A stretch of DNA of 33,851 bases from Rubrobacter sp. (GTDB taxonomy: Bacteria; Chloroflexota; Chloroflexia; Thermobaculales; Thermobaculaceae): the NCBI GenBank assembly GCA_016781845.1, contig JADDPP010000322.1, positions 1 to 33,851 of the forward strand, in the 5' to 3' direction. The notes beneath the pieces were generated by a model that saw only the letters and a list, made by a program, of their open reading frames with translations, had not been told where the DNA came from and did no database searches. Of the stretch, positions 23,112 to 33,127 are shown in pieces. Position 1 is the first letter of the stretch. Each line of letters opens with the position of its first letter. The translations under genes and the position numbers were made by a program.

Positions 23112-25706
23112 TTGAACACAAGCAACGCATCCAGTTATCCCCGTTCGCTCGCGCGTCCCTTTCGCAGTACGGGCGGGCGTGGGCGGTGGCTCTTCCTGTT
23201 CCCGCTGGCGCTGCTGGCGCTGATCGCGGCACTTATGGTCGGATACAGCCTGTGGTACTCCTCACGGGTGTACCCCGGAGTGGAAGTGCTCGGAACACAG
23301 CTCGGCGGCATGTCGCGGCAGGAGGCTGTTGCAGCCATCGAGGCTCGTGCGCAGCGGGACCTCGACCGGCCTGTGAGCTTTCAGTTGGGTCAGGAAACGG
23401 CGCGAGTATCGGCCCGAGAGCTTGGGTTGCAGTTTGACGCTGCGGGCACCGCAGATCGAGCGCTGGGAGTCGGTCGGTCGGGCAACTGGGTCGAGAAGTG
23501 GTCCGGACGGATTGGCGTGCTAAACGGCGGTCAGGTACTTCCTCCTGTCGTCGAGTTCCGCGAGGAGAGTGCGACCGAGGTCTTGCGCGGGCTGGCCCCA
23601 AGAGTGGACCAGCCGGTCATTGACGCGAAGTTGACGCTGGGCAAGGATGGGCCGAAGCTTGAGCCCTCCCAGGTCGGGCTGGCGCTCGACGTTCCCGCGA
23701 CGCTTGGTAAGCTGCCTTCGTCGCTGGAGGCTCTCTACGCCCAGCAGCAACCCGTTCAGCCCGTCATACGCTCTACGCAGCCAGAGGTGACGGAGGCCCA
23801 TCTGCAGGAGGCCCTGGACAAGCTCTCGCTCGCCTGGTCCCGGCCGATGGTGGCGACCTTCAGTGGACGGACGTGGACCCTGCCCGTGGAGGACGTGCGC
23901 CCTCTGCTGCGGCTGAAGGGATCGGGAGCGGACATCACGCCGATCATCAGGACCGATCCCCTCAAGGAGTGGGTGCAGGATATTGCCTCGGACATTGACA
24001 GGAGTCCCCAGAGCGCGCGTATCAAGGTGCAGACTGGTGCAGTCTCGCTCGTGTCCGCCCGATCCGGATACGTGACGAACGTTGGCGGCACGGTCTATCG
24101 CCTGAAGAACGAGGCGTTCGGGGACGACGCCCGAGTTGATGCAGTGGTCAGGATAGTTTCGCCCAAGGTCACGAACGCGGAGCTAAGGCCGGCGGTGGAG
24201 GAGGCCGACGCGATGGTGCGCCGTCCACTTCGGCTGAAGCTGGGTGAGGAGACGTGGACGCTAACGAAGTCGGATCTCACGGACTTGCTCAAGTGGCGCG
24301 GAACGGGGGAGACTAGGCGCGCGTACATACCGACCAACGACCTGCGCGAGTGGGTAGATGGGGTTGCCGAGGACGTGTACACAGCGCCGGTCAGCGCGCG
24401 TATTGAGGTAGACCAGCGGGCGCGGGTGGTGCGCGAGGAGCCGGGCTTGCGTGTCCTCGTGCCGGAGACTCTGCGCTCAGTTCAGTCCTCGCTGCGTGAT
24501 CCCGCGGGCGTCGTCAACGTAAGAACCTCCTCCGTGCCTGCGAAGGTGAGTGCGGACCAGCTTCAGAAGGCGGCGGCGGACGCGAACCTTCTCATCGGCG
24601 CGCCAGTTACGCTCACGCACGAAGGCGAGGAGTGGATCGCCGACGAGTCGGAGCTGCGGGAGTGGCTTCGGTGGGAGGGGGAGGGTGCTGACGCCACGCC
24701 CTACCTCGACCAGGACGAGATCCCGGGATTCGTTGAGGAAATCGCGGAAGATGTCAACGTGGAAGCGCGGAACGCATACGTATCCAGCGGCGCCATACCC
24801 CAACTGGTCGAGGCGATGTACGGCGTGCGGGTTCACGAGGAGGCAACGGAATCGCTCCTCACCTCTCTCGCCAGGTCACCTCAGGTGCGCGAGGGACGGG
24901 TGGCAGTTGAGCGCAGCTCCCCTGGTGTGTCCGCCGCGGACCTTCGCCCGGAGTACACCCAGATAAGGAACTGGATTGACGGCAGGCTGTACCTCAGGAT
25001 CGGCAGTGACCACACCTGGTGGCTGGACCCCAACGACATCTCCAATGCCGTTTTCTGGAGCGACGCGGGCGGCGCTGACATCAACCCGTACATCAGCACG
25101 AGCGTGATGGAGACGGAGATCCGTCGGTGGGTGTCAAACCCGCCGAACATGGTCATCAACTACAAGGCAACCGCGGAGGAAGCCGTGGCTGCGCTGTATC
25201 GGGGCGACCGCTCCATTGAGATCACATATACGCGCGTGCAGAAGGCAGCATACGAACATAAGGGCAACGAGGCGGCCTGGGGAGGCAACTTCCCGGCTAA
25301 GTGGATTGACATCAACCTCACGAGCCAGAGCATGGCGGCATACGAGGAGGGCACGCAGGTAAGGGTGACCCTGATCACTAGCGGCCGTCCCGAGCTAGCC
25401 ACCCCGACGGGCACGTACTACGTCATGGCGAAGCTCAGCCCGTATGAGTTCGTCTCGCCGTGGCCGAAGACCTCTCCCTACTGGTACGAGACAGCCACAG
25501 CGAATTACGCGCTCCGGTTCACGGGCCGAGGCCATTACATCCACGACGCTCCGTGGCGGGCTACCTTCGGACCTGGTACGAACGGCTCCGGTCCTCCGGG
25601 AGCCTCGTTCACCGGCTCGCACGGCTGTGTGAACGTGCCATACGAGGCGATGTCGTGGCTCTTCTCGTGGGTCGGGACGGGCGTGCCCATAGTGATCCAC
25701 TACTAA
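23112..25706 (+). CDS. L,D-transpeptidase (YkuD) with membrane anchor and five tandem peptidoglycan-binding-like modules
   Basis: Envelope protein of 864 residues. A basic N-terminus precedes a membrane anchor (WLFLFPLALLALIAALMVGY). Then come about five repeats of the YoaR/VanW-associated putative peptidoglycan-binding type, each with a core like WTL...DL..LLKWRGTG...L.EWV...A.DV, visible near 23340, 23840, 24230, 24600 and 24985. The C-terminal YkuD domain has HYIHDAPW and SHGCVNVP with the catalytic Cys at about residue 839, so it should be active in making 3-3 crosslinks or attaching proteins to peptidoglycan. I chose TTG 23112 (AAAGG ten bases upstream); TTG 23079 is an alternative adding 11 residues. 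It is monocistronic, ending in a hairpin. Confidence 0.85.
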   Translation: MNTSNASSYPRSLARPFRSTGGRGRWLFLFPLALLALIAALMVGYSLWYSSRVYPGVEVLGTQLGGMSRQEAVAAIEARAQRDLDRPVSFQLGQETARVSARELGLQFDAAGTADRALGVGRSGNWVEKWSGRIGVLNGGQVLPPVVEFREESATEVLRGLAPRVDQPVIDAKLTLGKDGPKLEPSQVGLALDVPATLGKLPSSLEALYAQQQPVQPVIRSTQPEVTEAHLQEALDKLSLAWSRPMVATFSGRTWTLPVEDVRPLLRLKGSGADITPIIRTDPLKEWVQDIASDIDRSPQSARIKVQTGAVSLVSARSGYVTNVGGTVYRLKNEAFGDDARVDAVVRIVSPKVTNAELRPAVEEADAMVRRPLRLKLGEETWTLTKSDLTDLLKWRGTGETRRAYIPTNDLREWVDGVAEDVYTAPVSARIEVDQRARVVREEPGLRVLVPETLRSVQSSLRDPAGVVNVRTSSVPAKVSADQLQKAAADANLLIGAPVTLTHEGEEWIADESELREWLRWEGEGADATPYLDQDEIPGFVEEIAEDVNVEARNAYVSSGAIPQLVEAMYGVRVHEEATESLLTSLARSPQVREGRVAVERSSPGVSAADLRPEYTQIRNWIDGRLYLRIGSDHTWWLDPNDISNAVFWSDAGGADINPYISTSVMETEIRRWVSNPPNMVINYKATAEEAVAALYRGDRSIEITYTRVQKAAYEHKGNEAAWGGNFPAKWIDINLTSQSMAAYEEGTQVRVTLITSGRPELATPTGTYYVMAKLSPYEFVSPWPKTSPYWYETATANYALRFTGRGHYIHDAPWRATFGPGTNGSGPPGASFTGSHGCVNVPYEAMSWLFSWVGTGVPIVIHY

Positions 25707-25722
25707 CCCCCAGGCAAGTGTG

Positions 25723-25752
25723 AGGGCCGGTCAGCTACAACTGACCGGCCCT
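25723..25752 (+). terminator. Hairpin terminator after the L,D-transpeptidase
   Basis: AGGGCCGGTCAG (25723-25734) pairs perfectly with CTGACCGGCCCT (25741-25752) around CTACAA, 16 bp past the stop. The following tract (ACCTATTTCC) is only weakly T-rich. Confidence 0.65.
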
Positions 25753-25801
25753 ACCTATTTCCACCCCCTGTCACCGACTCACGCGCCGGGGTGAAGTGTA
25801 G

Positions 25802-25821
25802 AGACGTTGCACGCAACGTCT
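25802..25821. repeat. Dispersed palindrome copy
   Basis: AGACGTTGCACGCAACGTCT, 9-bp arms around AC, preceded by GTAG like the copy at 15774. It lies in the 340-bp gap between the convergent L,D-transpeptidase and yeiH genes. Confidence 0.75.
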
Positions 25822-25909
25822 GTGCCGCGGACAATCCTCCACACCACGCCGGATGCCCCGGTGCGGCGGCGAATAATCAGCCACAGGCCCCGAAGAAAGG
25901 TGGTGGAGG

Positions 25910-26050
25910 GTGGCGACTGGGTATGAGGATCTACATGAAGTGTCTCGACGTGAAGGGCTGACCGCCGCGCGCGACGAACGGCCGGGGGTCTGTCCTGCCT
26001 TGCTCGACGCGCACCTGCGGCGCATTCTAGCCAGGGGCAGGGGCTATTAG
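25910..26050 (+). CDS. Possible small protein (46 aa), doubtful
   Basis: Not recognised. A GTG-started frame of 46 codons with a charged, protein-like composition (GYEDLHEVSRREGLTAARDE in part, ending LRRILARGRGY) and purine-rich GGTGGTGGAGG directly upstream. Its stop overlaps the yeiH stop tail to tail by four bases. It could equally be a remnant of a longer gene or chance; the frame is closed 34 bp upstream by TAA. Confidence 0.2.
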   Translation: MATGYEDLHEVSRREGLTAARDERPGVCPALLDAHLRRILARGRGY

Positions 26051-27156
26051 AACATCATGCCCGCGAGCAGCATGGAGGCGGCGAGCGTGACCAGGGCGAG
26101 GGCCAAGCTGCCGAGTCCGATGGCGAGGAGCGGACGCGGACCAACACCACGGATATCGCTCCAGCGCAGTTTGAAGCCGATGCCTGCGAACGCGATGAGG
26201 AAGAGCCAGGACGAGAGGTTTCTCAGCGACTCGCGCTCCCCATCCGAGATAAGACCACCACCGGCGAGCAGAGAGAACGCGAAGAAGCCGAACACGAACT
26301 TGGGGAGTCGGTCCCAGAGATGTCTGCGCTGCACGGGACGGCGGTCTCGATCACTGCGGCGTTCGCGCGCCGCGAAGAGCGCAACTACAGGTCCAAGCAT
26401 TACGACGCGGCATAGCTTCGCGGCGATGGCTATGCTCCCCGCGACGATGCCAGTCTGATACGTGTATCCGGTAGCCACCGACTCTGCAGTGTTATTTACC
26501 GAGAGCCCGGTCCAGAGGCCGTATACGTGCTCTGGCAGGCCGAGCACCCGGCCCACCAGGGGATAGAGCAGGATAGCCGCTGCGCCGAGGACGAGCACAG
26601 CGCCCACAGCGTACTCTATCTCTTCCTCCTCCGCGCCAAGCTCGTCCGCAGTGTGCAGCACCGCAGAGACCCCGCAGATTCCGGTTCCCGCTGCGAGGAG
26701 GGCGGCGAGGTTTGGCGGAAGGCTCAGGCAGCGGCTGATAGCGAGCACGACGAATACGCCAAAGAGCACGGTAGCCGCCGCGAGGGGAAGCGCCTTCAAC
26801 CAGAAGACACCGAGCGAGTCGAGGGCTACCTGGCTACCTAGCAATACGATTCCTGTCTTCAGCCACAGCTCGTACGTGCTGATACCCTTCTCCAGGGAAG
26901 GGTGGACGCCGAAGGTGTTGCTCACGAACGCCCCCAGCAGAATTGCCACAGGAACGTACTGCAGCCCTGTGAGGTACGACGAGCTGAGCAGCGCAGCGTA
27001 GCCCACAACCGCGAGTGCGAGCAGACCGGGGGCGTAGCGCTTCACCCTCCGCCAGACCCAGACGTGCGGTGGAACGGATGACGGCGGCGGAGGCTGGGTC
27101 TGGAGTGGCCGATCCGTGCCTGTCGCACACGTTCGCTGCTCAGTTAGCTCAGCCAC
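26047..27156 (-). CDS. yeiH: YeiH-family (UPF0324) membrane protein, putative sulfate exporter family
   Basis: A 369-residue protein with about ten membrane segments. Typical YeiH features are VPVAILLGAFVSNTFGV, the GIVLLGSQVALDSLG segment, GTGICGVSAV, and the TGLSVNNTAESVATGY motif. The family is called putative sulfate export transporter, but function is not well proven. The frame is open up to 27702 but overlaps the upstream transporter; I start at GTG 27156, with AGGA eight bases upstream and a 13-bp overlap with the previous gene. Last gene of the minus-strand sulfur operon, which supports a role with sulfate or sulfite. Confidence 0.8.
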   Translation of the reverse strand: MAELTEQRTCATGTDRPLQTQPPPPSSVPPHVWVWRRVKRYAPGLLALAVVGYAALLSSSYLTGLQYVPVAILLGAFVSNTFGVHPSLEKGISTYELWLKTGIVLLGSQVALDSLGVFWLKALPLAAATVLFGVFVVLAISRCLSLPPNLAALLAAGTGICGVSAVLHTADELGAEEEEIEYAVGAVLVLGAAAILLYPLVGRVLGLPEHVYGLWTGLSVNNTAESVATGYTYQTGIVAGSIAIAAKLCRVVMLGPVVALFAARERRSDRDRRPVQRRHLWDRLPKFVFGFFAFSLLAGGGLISDGERESLRNLSSWLFLIAFAGIGFKLRWSDIRGVGPRPLLAIGLGSLALALVTLAASMLLAGMMF

Positions 27157-28073
27157 ATCTTCAGTCCTGTGAGAAAGAGCATCACTGCGAGGACCGTTCG
27201 GAGAAGGCGCTCGGGCGCAACTGATACGAGCCGGCTGCCGATTACTATGCCCGGCACCGAGCCCAGTAGCAGGTTGCTCACGAGCGCCAGGTCCACGTTG
27301 CCTTCGACGAAATGCGTAGCACCGGCTGCGGCCGTGAGCAGCACAGCGTGAAAGATGTCGGTGCCCACAAGCCGAGTCGTTGCTATGGGATAGAAGAGGA
27401 TGAGCACCGTCATAAGCAAACTGCCGGACCCAACGCTGGTGATACCGACGAGCAGACCAACCGTGAAGCCGAGCAGCACCGTCGCACCCTTGCGCCTGCC
27501 CGACATTTCGAGGCGTGAATCCACGGATTCCACCCTGCGCGTGAGGAAGGTCTTGAACAGTATGGAGGAGCTCACGAGAAGGAAGGCGAGGCCCAGCGCC
27601 TTGAGGATGTACACCTCGACCGACTCTCCGTACGCCCCTCTCAACCAGCTTATGGACTGCGCGCCGAGCAGTGCGCCGGGGACGCTGCCCGTGGCCAGCC
27701 ACCGTGTGAGGCTGAGGTCCACCGTCCCGGCCCTGTAGTGCTGGAACGCACCGAACGCTTTCGTCACAGCGGCATACACGAGGTCAGAGCCAACGGCGAG
27801 GGATGGCTTGACGTTCAGCACGAAGATGAGCACCGGCGCCATCAGGGCGCCACTGCCCATCCCGGTTAGTCCTACCATCAAGCCGACGAGCAGCCCCGCA
27901 AGGGCATACGTCGGGGCAAACCGTGCGCCTGTGCTCAGACCATCGGGCAACGCCTGTTCCCACGGCACGGAGAGCCCCAGCTTTACCGCGACGAGGAAGA
28001 GCACTGCGACGAGGCCGACCATCCAGTCCCGGTTGAGGTGCCACTCCTCTGAACGGCGCGCGATGTTGCTCAA
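27144..28073 (-). CDS. TauE/SafE-family sulfite/sulfonate transporter
   Basis: Membrane protein of 309 residues with about eight hydrophobic segments and the two-fold repeat of this family: GLLVGLMVGLTGMGSGALMAPVL in the first half and TVGLLVGITSVGSGSLLMTVLIL in the second. Members move sulfite, sulfoacetate or related organosulfur anions across the inner membrane; direction is uncertain. TTG start, with ACGGAG upstream. It lies 20 bp after sat and overlaps yeiH, so it likely handles an anion tied to sulfate activation. Confidence 0.85.
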   Translation of the reverse strand: MSNIARRSEEWHLNRDWMVGLVAVLFLVAVKLGLSVPWEQALPDGLSTGARFAPTYALAGLLVGLMVGLTGMGSGALMAPVLIFVLNVKPSLAVGSDLVYAAVTKAFGAFQHYRAGTVDLSLTRWLATGSVPGALLGAQSISWLRGAYGESVEVYILKALGLAFLLVSSSILFKTFLTRRVESVDSRLEMSGRRKGATVLLGFTVGLLVGITSVGSGSLLMTVLILFYPIATTRLVGTDIFHAVLLTAAAGATHFVEGNVDLALVSNLLLGSVPGIVIGSRLVSVAPERLLRTVLAVMLFLTGLKMWLS

Positions 28074-28093
28074 CTGCTCGCTCCGTCTCTAAC

Positions 28094-29275
<1,182 letters not shown>

Positions 29276-29299
29276 TCAGTGGTATCTCCTGTGTGGTGC

Positions 29300-29320
29300 G
29301 AGGGCGCGCAACGCGCCCTC
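29300..29320. repeat. Perfect GC hairpin between cysC and sat
   Basis: GAGGGCGCG-caa-CGCGCCCTC, a 9-bp perfect stem with a 3-base loop in the 148-bp cysC-sat gap. No T-run follows on the minus strand, so it may be an mRNA processing or stabilising element or a partial terminator that sets unequal expression within the operon. Confidence 0.5.
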
Positions 29321-29423
29321 CCGTGGCGGTATGAGCATTGACCAATGCGGGTACGCAGAGCCGTTCCCGCGTGGTATGAGGTGGGTACATGGCAGAGAGG
29401 AATGTCTGCGCTGCCGTTCGCGG

Positions 29424-29975
29424 CTAGGCTGTGACCGGGACCTGCGCCGGAAGGTAACCGAGCTCCTCGAGGCGAGCGATTACCTTGCCCAGGCTCTCCT
29501 CTTCGCTCTCGGTTTCGGAGTCAACTATCACCTCAGGGTTCAGCGGCTCCTCATACGGGTCGGAGACCCCCGTGAAGTTATTTATCTCACCCGCGAGAGC
29601 CCTGGCGTACAGTCCCTTGACATCGCGACGGGTCAGCTCGGGTATGGAGCATCGCACGTACACTTCGACGAACTCCCCGATGGTTTCACGTGCCTCGTCG
29701 CGCACCGCGCGGTACGGAGAGATAGCGCTCGTAATGACAGCAACCCCGTTGCGGGTCAGCAGGTCGCACACGAACGCTATACGCCGGATGTTGATGTCAC
29801 GGTCTTCCTTGGAGAAGCCGAGGCCCTTGCTGAGATTGGTGCGGATGACGTCGCCGTCGAGCTTCTCGACCTTGAGGCCGCGCTCGCGCAGGATCGGTTC
29901 CAGCTTGTCCGCCAGCGTTGTCTTGCCGGCGCCTGAGAGTCCGGTGAACCAAACCGTAAATCCCTTTTGTTCCAA
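29424..29975 (-). CDS. cysC: Adenylyl-sulfate kinase (APS kinase)
   Basis: Phosphorylates APS to PAPS. The protein begins [20 protein letters not shown], with the P-loop GLSGAGKTT at 12-20, then [31 protein letters not shown] and [12 protein letters not shown], giving 183 residues, the normal bacterial size. The frame is open to an ATG at 30035, but that start lies inside a hairpin repeat and adds 20 non-family residues; I therefore prefer TTG 29975, where homologues typically begin, though its ribosome binding site (AAGGG, 11 bases away) is only fair. Second gene of the sulfur operon. Confidence 0.88.
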   Translation of the reverse strand: MEQKGFTVWFTGLSGAGKTTLADKLEPILRERGLKVEKLDGDVIRTNLSKGLGFSKEDRDINIRRIAFVCDLLTRNGVAVITSAISPYRAVRDEARETIGEFVEVYVRCSIPELTRRDVKGLYARALAGEINNFTGVSDPYEEPLNPEVIVDSETESEEESLGKVIARLEELGYLPAQVPVTA

Positions 29976-30013
29976 CTCGATGCTTTCCCTTCGTGTTTTA
30001 TTGTTGGTTCGGA

Positions 30014-30047
30014 GTAGGGGCATGACCATGTACATCGATGCCCCTAC
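30014..30047. repeat. Inverted repeat between cysH and cysC
   Basis: GTAGGGGCAT (30014-30023) and ATGCCCCTAC (30038-30047) form a 10-bp perfect stem with a 14-base loop. It fills the short cysH-cysC junction and looks like a dispersed hairpin element rather than a terminator, since no T-run follows. Confidence 0.55.
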
Positions 30048-30059
30048 AGACGTATGTGC

Positions 30060-30785
30060 TTAGCGGTGCAAACCGCACTCGGTCTTCGCAATGCCGCTCC
30101 AGCGACCGGCCCTGGAGTCCTCGCCCACGCCTACCCTGCGGGTGCAGTTCGTGCAGCCGATGCTGGGATAGCCCTGGTCGTGCAGCGGGTTATACGGCAC
30201 ATTGTTCTGGAAGATGTATCGCCATACCTGCTTCTCGTCCCACTGCGCGAGAGGGCTGATCTTGTACAGACCGAACTTCTCATCCCACGTGACGGGCTGC
30301 ACGTTGCGGCGGGTGTTCGCCTGGTCTCGGCGCAGTCCCGTGATCCACGCGGTGCGGCCCTCGAGGGCGCGCTGGTTTGGCTCAACCTTACGCATCGCGC
30401 AGCAAAGGTCCGGATTGTTCTTCCAGAGCTCTTCGCCGTACTCATGGGCCTGCTGCTGTGGGTCAATCCGCGACCGGAACGCGAGAGGCTTGATGTTATA
30501 ACGCTGCATCGCTTTGTCGCGGGTCTCAAGCGTCTCCGGGAACAGAAAATCCGTATCCAGGTAGAACACATCTATGTCTGGTTTGATCTTCACCGCCATG
30601 TCGAGCAGCGCCATACCCGATATGCCACCAAAGGAGCAGGCAAGGATCAGACCCTCTCCGTGCTCGTCTATCGCCCACTGGATTATCTCTTGCGGTGTGC
30701 GTGTGGACAGACTCTCATTGAGTCGCTCCAGCTCTTCCGCAGTAGCCTTGCGGACCTGGGCTGGATTCTGGGTTGCCACCACCAT
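30060..30785 (-). CDS. cysH: Assimilatory APS/PAPS reductase with [4Fe-4S] cysteine motif
   Basis: Reduces APS (or PAPS) to sulfite using thioredoxin. The 241 residues include ACSFGGISGMALLD (substrate-binding P-loop-like region), LDTDFLFPET, the iron-sulfur pairs C128-C129 (LCCAMRKVEPN) and C211/C214 (GCTNCTRRV), and the catalytic C237 in ECGLH. The four iron-sulfur cysteines mark APS-using reductases, in contrast to E. coli-type PAPS reductases. ATG start with AGGAG upstream. First gene of the operon cysH-cysC-sat-tauE-yeiH. No sulfite reductase is present in the window. Confidence 0.92.
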   Translation of the reverse strand: MVVATQNPAQVRKATAEELERLNESLSTRTPQEIIQWAIDEHGEGLILACSFGGISGMALLDMAVKIKPDIDVFYLDTDFLFPETLETRDKAMQRYNIKPLAFRSRIDPQQQAHEYGEELWKNNPDLCCAMRKVEPNQRALEGRTAWITGLRRDQANTRRNVQPVTWDEKFGLYKISPLAQWDEKQVWRYIFQNNVPYNPLHDQGYPSIGCTNCTRRVGVGEDSRAGRWSGIAKTECGLHR

Positions 30786-31023
30786 ATACGTCGTATCTCC
30801 TACTGCACTTTTATTTTAGAGAGTCATCCTCGTGTTACACCACGATGCGAGCTACAGAGCTTGTGATTAGCATTATGCAGAACATTCGAGATAGTTATAG
30901 TATGTCTGCCCCTCACGAGAGATGGTCAGGGCAGCTCGCTCGCAGGGCGGGGCTTGCTGGGCCTTCACCCGTGCCCTGGCTGCGCTACGGTGCGGATGTC
31001 TGTCAAAGCTGTGGAAGGCGACA

Positions 31024-31638
31024 ATGTCGGTAGTAGTCGGTATAGCGGGCGGGTCTGGATCGGGCAAGACCACGCTCGTGAAGGAGATTCTGAGAGCGAT
31101 GGGCGGGGAGCCGGTGGTGAGGCTCGCGCAGGACTCGTACTACAGGCGCCGCACGGACCTCACGGCTCAGGAGCGCGCAGCTATCAATTACGACCACCCG
31201 GACTCACTCGACAACGCGCTGCTCGCCGAGCATGTCCGCTGCCTGATGCGCGGGGAGGCAGTAGAGAAGCCGGTCTACGACTTCGCCACGCACCAGCGTA
31301 CGGAGAGGACGGAGCAGGTGGAGCCCTCGCGCATCGTGCTGGTGGATGGCATCCTCGTCCTCGAGAGCGCGGAGCTGCGGGGCTTGATGGACCTGAAGCT
31401 GTACGTGGATACGGACTCGGATGTGCGGTTCATCCGGCGGCTGAGTCGCGACTTGCGGGAGCGGGGGCGGACACTCGACTCGGTGGTAGGGCAGTACATG
31501 GAGACGGTGCGGCCGATGCACTTGCAGTTCGTGGAGCCAAGCAAGCGATACGCGGACATAATTATTCCGGAGGGCGGCTTGAATGAGGCGGCGGTGAGCA
31601 TGGTCGTCGCCCGACTGCGCGCGTTGCTTCAGGGCTAG
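31024..31638 (+). CDS. udk: Uridine kinase
   Basis: Phosphorylates uridine/cytidine to UMP/CMP for salvage. The 204-residue protein has the Walker A GIAGGSGSGKTT (6-17), AQDSYYRRR, NYDHPDSLDNALL, PVYDFATHQRT, LVDGILVLES and the lid region RDLRERGR, all uridine-kinase features, and ends with the normal IIPEGGLNEAA ... ALL tail. The ATG at 31024 is preceded by GGAAGG; the frame is open upstream but without family residues. The last base of the TAG stop is the first base of an insertion element, so the native 3' flank has been displaced. Confidence 0.92.
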   Translation: MSVVVGIAGGSGSGKTTLVKEILRAMGGEPVVRLAQDSYYRRRTDLTAQERAAINYDHPDSLDNALLAEHVRCLMRGEAVEKPVYDFATHQRTERTEQVEPSRIVLVDGILVLESAELRGLMDLKLYVDTDSDVRFIRRLSRDLRERGRTLDSVVGQYMETVRPMHLQFVEPSKRYADIIIPEGGLNEAAVSMVVARLRALLQG

Positions 31639-33127
31639 TGCCCGTCACTTTTCTGCGGGCTGGGTAGCAGGATCTGACGGGTAGGGAGCACGACCGATGG
31701 GCGAACGACGCCACGGGTGATTAGCGGGGGGCGATGCGGTGCTTGTGTTGTTGCTGTCTGCTTGGGCTCAGGCTTGCTCAGGCACGACTCGACTCGGGCT
31801 ACGACTGCTGGTACTTCGTCTACCACTCCCAACTGCACAACTTCTCGCCTTGACCTTCGGGCTCGTGTTCGTACTCAATGTTTGTGCCGAAGCTGCTGTG
31901 TGATAAGCGGCCATTCCTGTGCCCACCGGTCGCTACACACCACCGTGCGCAAGGCGCACATCGGATTCACACTGGCTCTGGCCCAATGCATCCCCGAACG
32001 TTTGAGCCTGGACTGCATCACCAGCTTGTTCCCACTCTCGATCATCCCGCTGCCTATGGGATACCCTAGCGCCTCGAACTCGCGATAGCGTATCTGCTCC
32101 TTACGCTTGTCCAGATACTCCAGGGGGTTTTGCTGCTCCAGCCTCCTGAGTGCGTCCAGTAGCTTCTGGCAATCCCCGTGCCTTAGCTGGTGCAGCTGAT
32201 TCCCCAGCCACTCCGCGCACTCCACGCTACCGGCGCCAAACACCGCCTGGGCTGCCTTCACCACATACTCCGCCGCGTGCCCATAGTCGAGGATGCGCAC
32301 TGCCTCGTGGCATCTCGGTGCCACGCCTGTGTGTCTTACAAAGCGCCTGCCTGGTGAACGTCTCCGCCTCCGCAAGTCGCGAGAAGTAGCTTACATCTCG
32401 GGTATGCTGCTTGCCGCACTTGGGGTCCGGCTCATCTACCGTGCCGATATCCAGCGTCTTGACCTCAGCCCACTGCCCACCTGTAAGCGGCACCATCGCA
32501 CCGTCCACCGAAACCTGTTGCAGCGGTGGACGCTGTGGTGGCTGGGGTAGCTCTTGCCTGATCCACTCTTCTTGCTGGGATTGCATCTGGACATACGCTT
32601 CTGCAGCATCCCTGCAGCACGAGCAAACGGCATCCACGTGCCCAGCCGTGTCAAGCTCTCGACCAAGCTGGGCGTGAGCATTCCAGGCAACAACCCTAAC
32701 TCTTCATCCAGGGAGGGACATCCCCTCACCACACGAGGGGCAGACGGCGTAGCTCCTTGTAAGCTCGATATGCTGTTCATAGACGGTGCTCAACCTGCGT
32801 GTGTCTTTGCCCTGCGCTTGCATCCGCTGACCGCATCCAGCACAATCAACACCCTCCCCAGCCGTCATATCCGCAACTGTGCTTGCCATTGCCAGGTCCT
32901 GTAGCATCCCGACTCGTGCTCTTGCCCACCGCTCGTCCAGCGCCACCTCGATCTGAGCAAGCGTTGCCTTTGGATGCGCCAGCCGTCACTCCTTGATCCG
33001 GCTGAGCACCTCCACAGCCAACTGCTGCCACTTCGTATCCATCTCTTCTGCCATATCCATCGCTAGCCTCCGTACTCTTCCCCGTCGGCAGCCATCCTAT
33101 ACCCCAACCCAGAAATGTGACGGGCAC
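31638..33127 (-). mobile_element. ISKra4-like insertion sequence, decayed, about 1490 bp
   Basis: The left end GTGCCCGTCACTTTTCTG (31638-) and the right end, whose reverse complement begins GTGCCCGTCACATTTCTG (33127 back), form imperfect inverted repeats of about 26 bp. Between them is one broken transposase gene on the minus strand. I found no clear target-site duplication. The right end is nearly identical to the solo end at 159-184. 31639-31874 is the element's non-coding 3' region. Confidence 0.8.
31875..33060 (-). pseudogene. ISKra4-family transposase, frameshifted and interrupted
   Basis: The reading starts at ATG 33060 (MDMAEEMDTKWQQLAVEVL), stops at an in-frame TGA (32988-32986, probably a former TGG Trp), and resumes in the same frame through a zinc-ribbon-like part (CAGCGQRM, CPSCGEGM) to about 32705. 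It then shifts frame for SLDEELGLLPGMLTPSL, shifts again for VSVDGAMVPL ... WAEVKTL ... SYFSRLAEAETF, and shifts a third time for AVRILDYGHAAEYV ... YPIGSGMIESGNKLV ... GMHWARASVNPM. The segment before AVRILD appears shortened by a deletion. At least three frameshifts and one stop mean it cannot make an active transposase. Confidence 0.8.

Noticed and set aside
11463-25821. CRISPR array or repeats
   Set aside because: The palindromes are isolated copies kilobases apart without spacers or cas genes.
27157-27702. N-terminal extension of yeiH to 551 residues
   Set aside because: It lies fully inside the tauE/safE gene in another frame and reads as Arg/His-rich shadow sequence.
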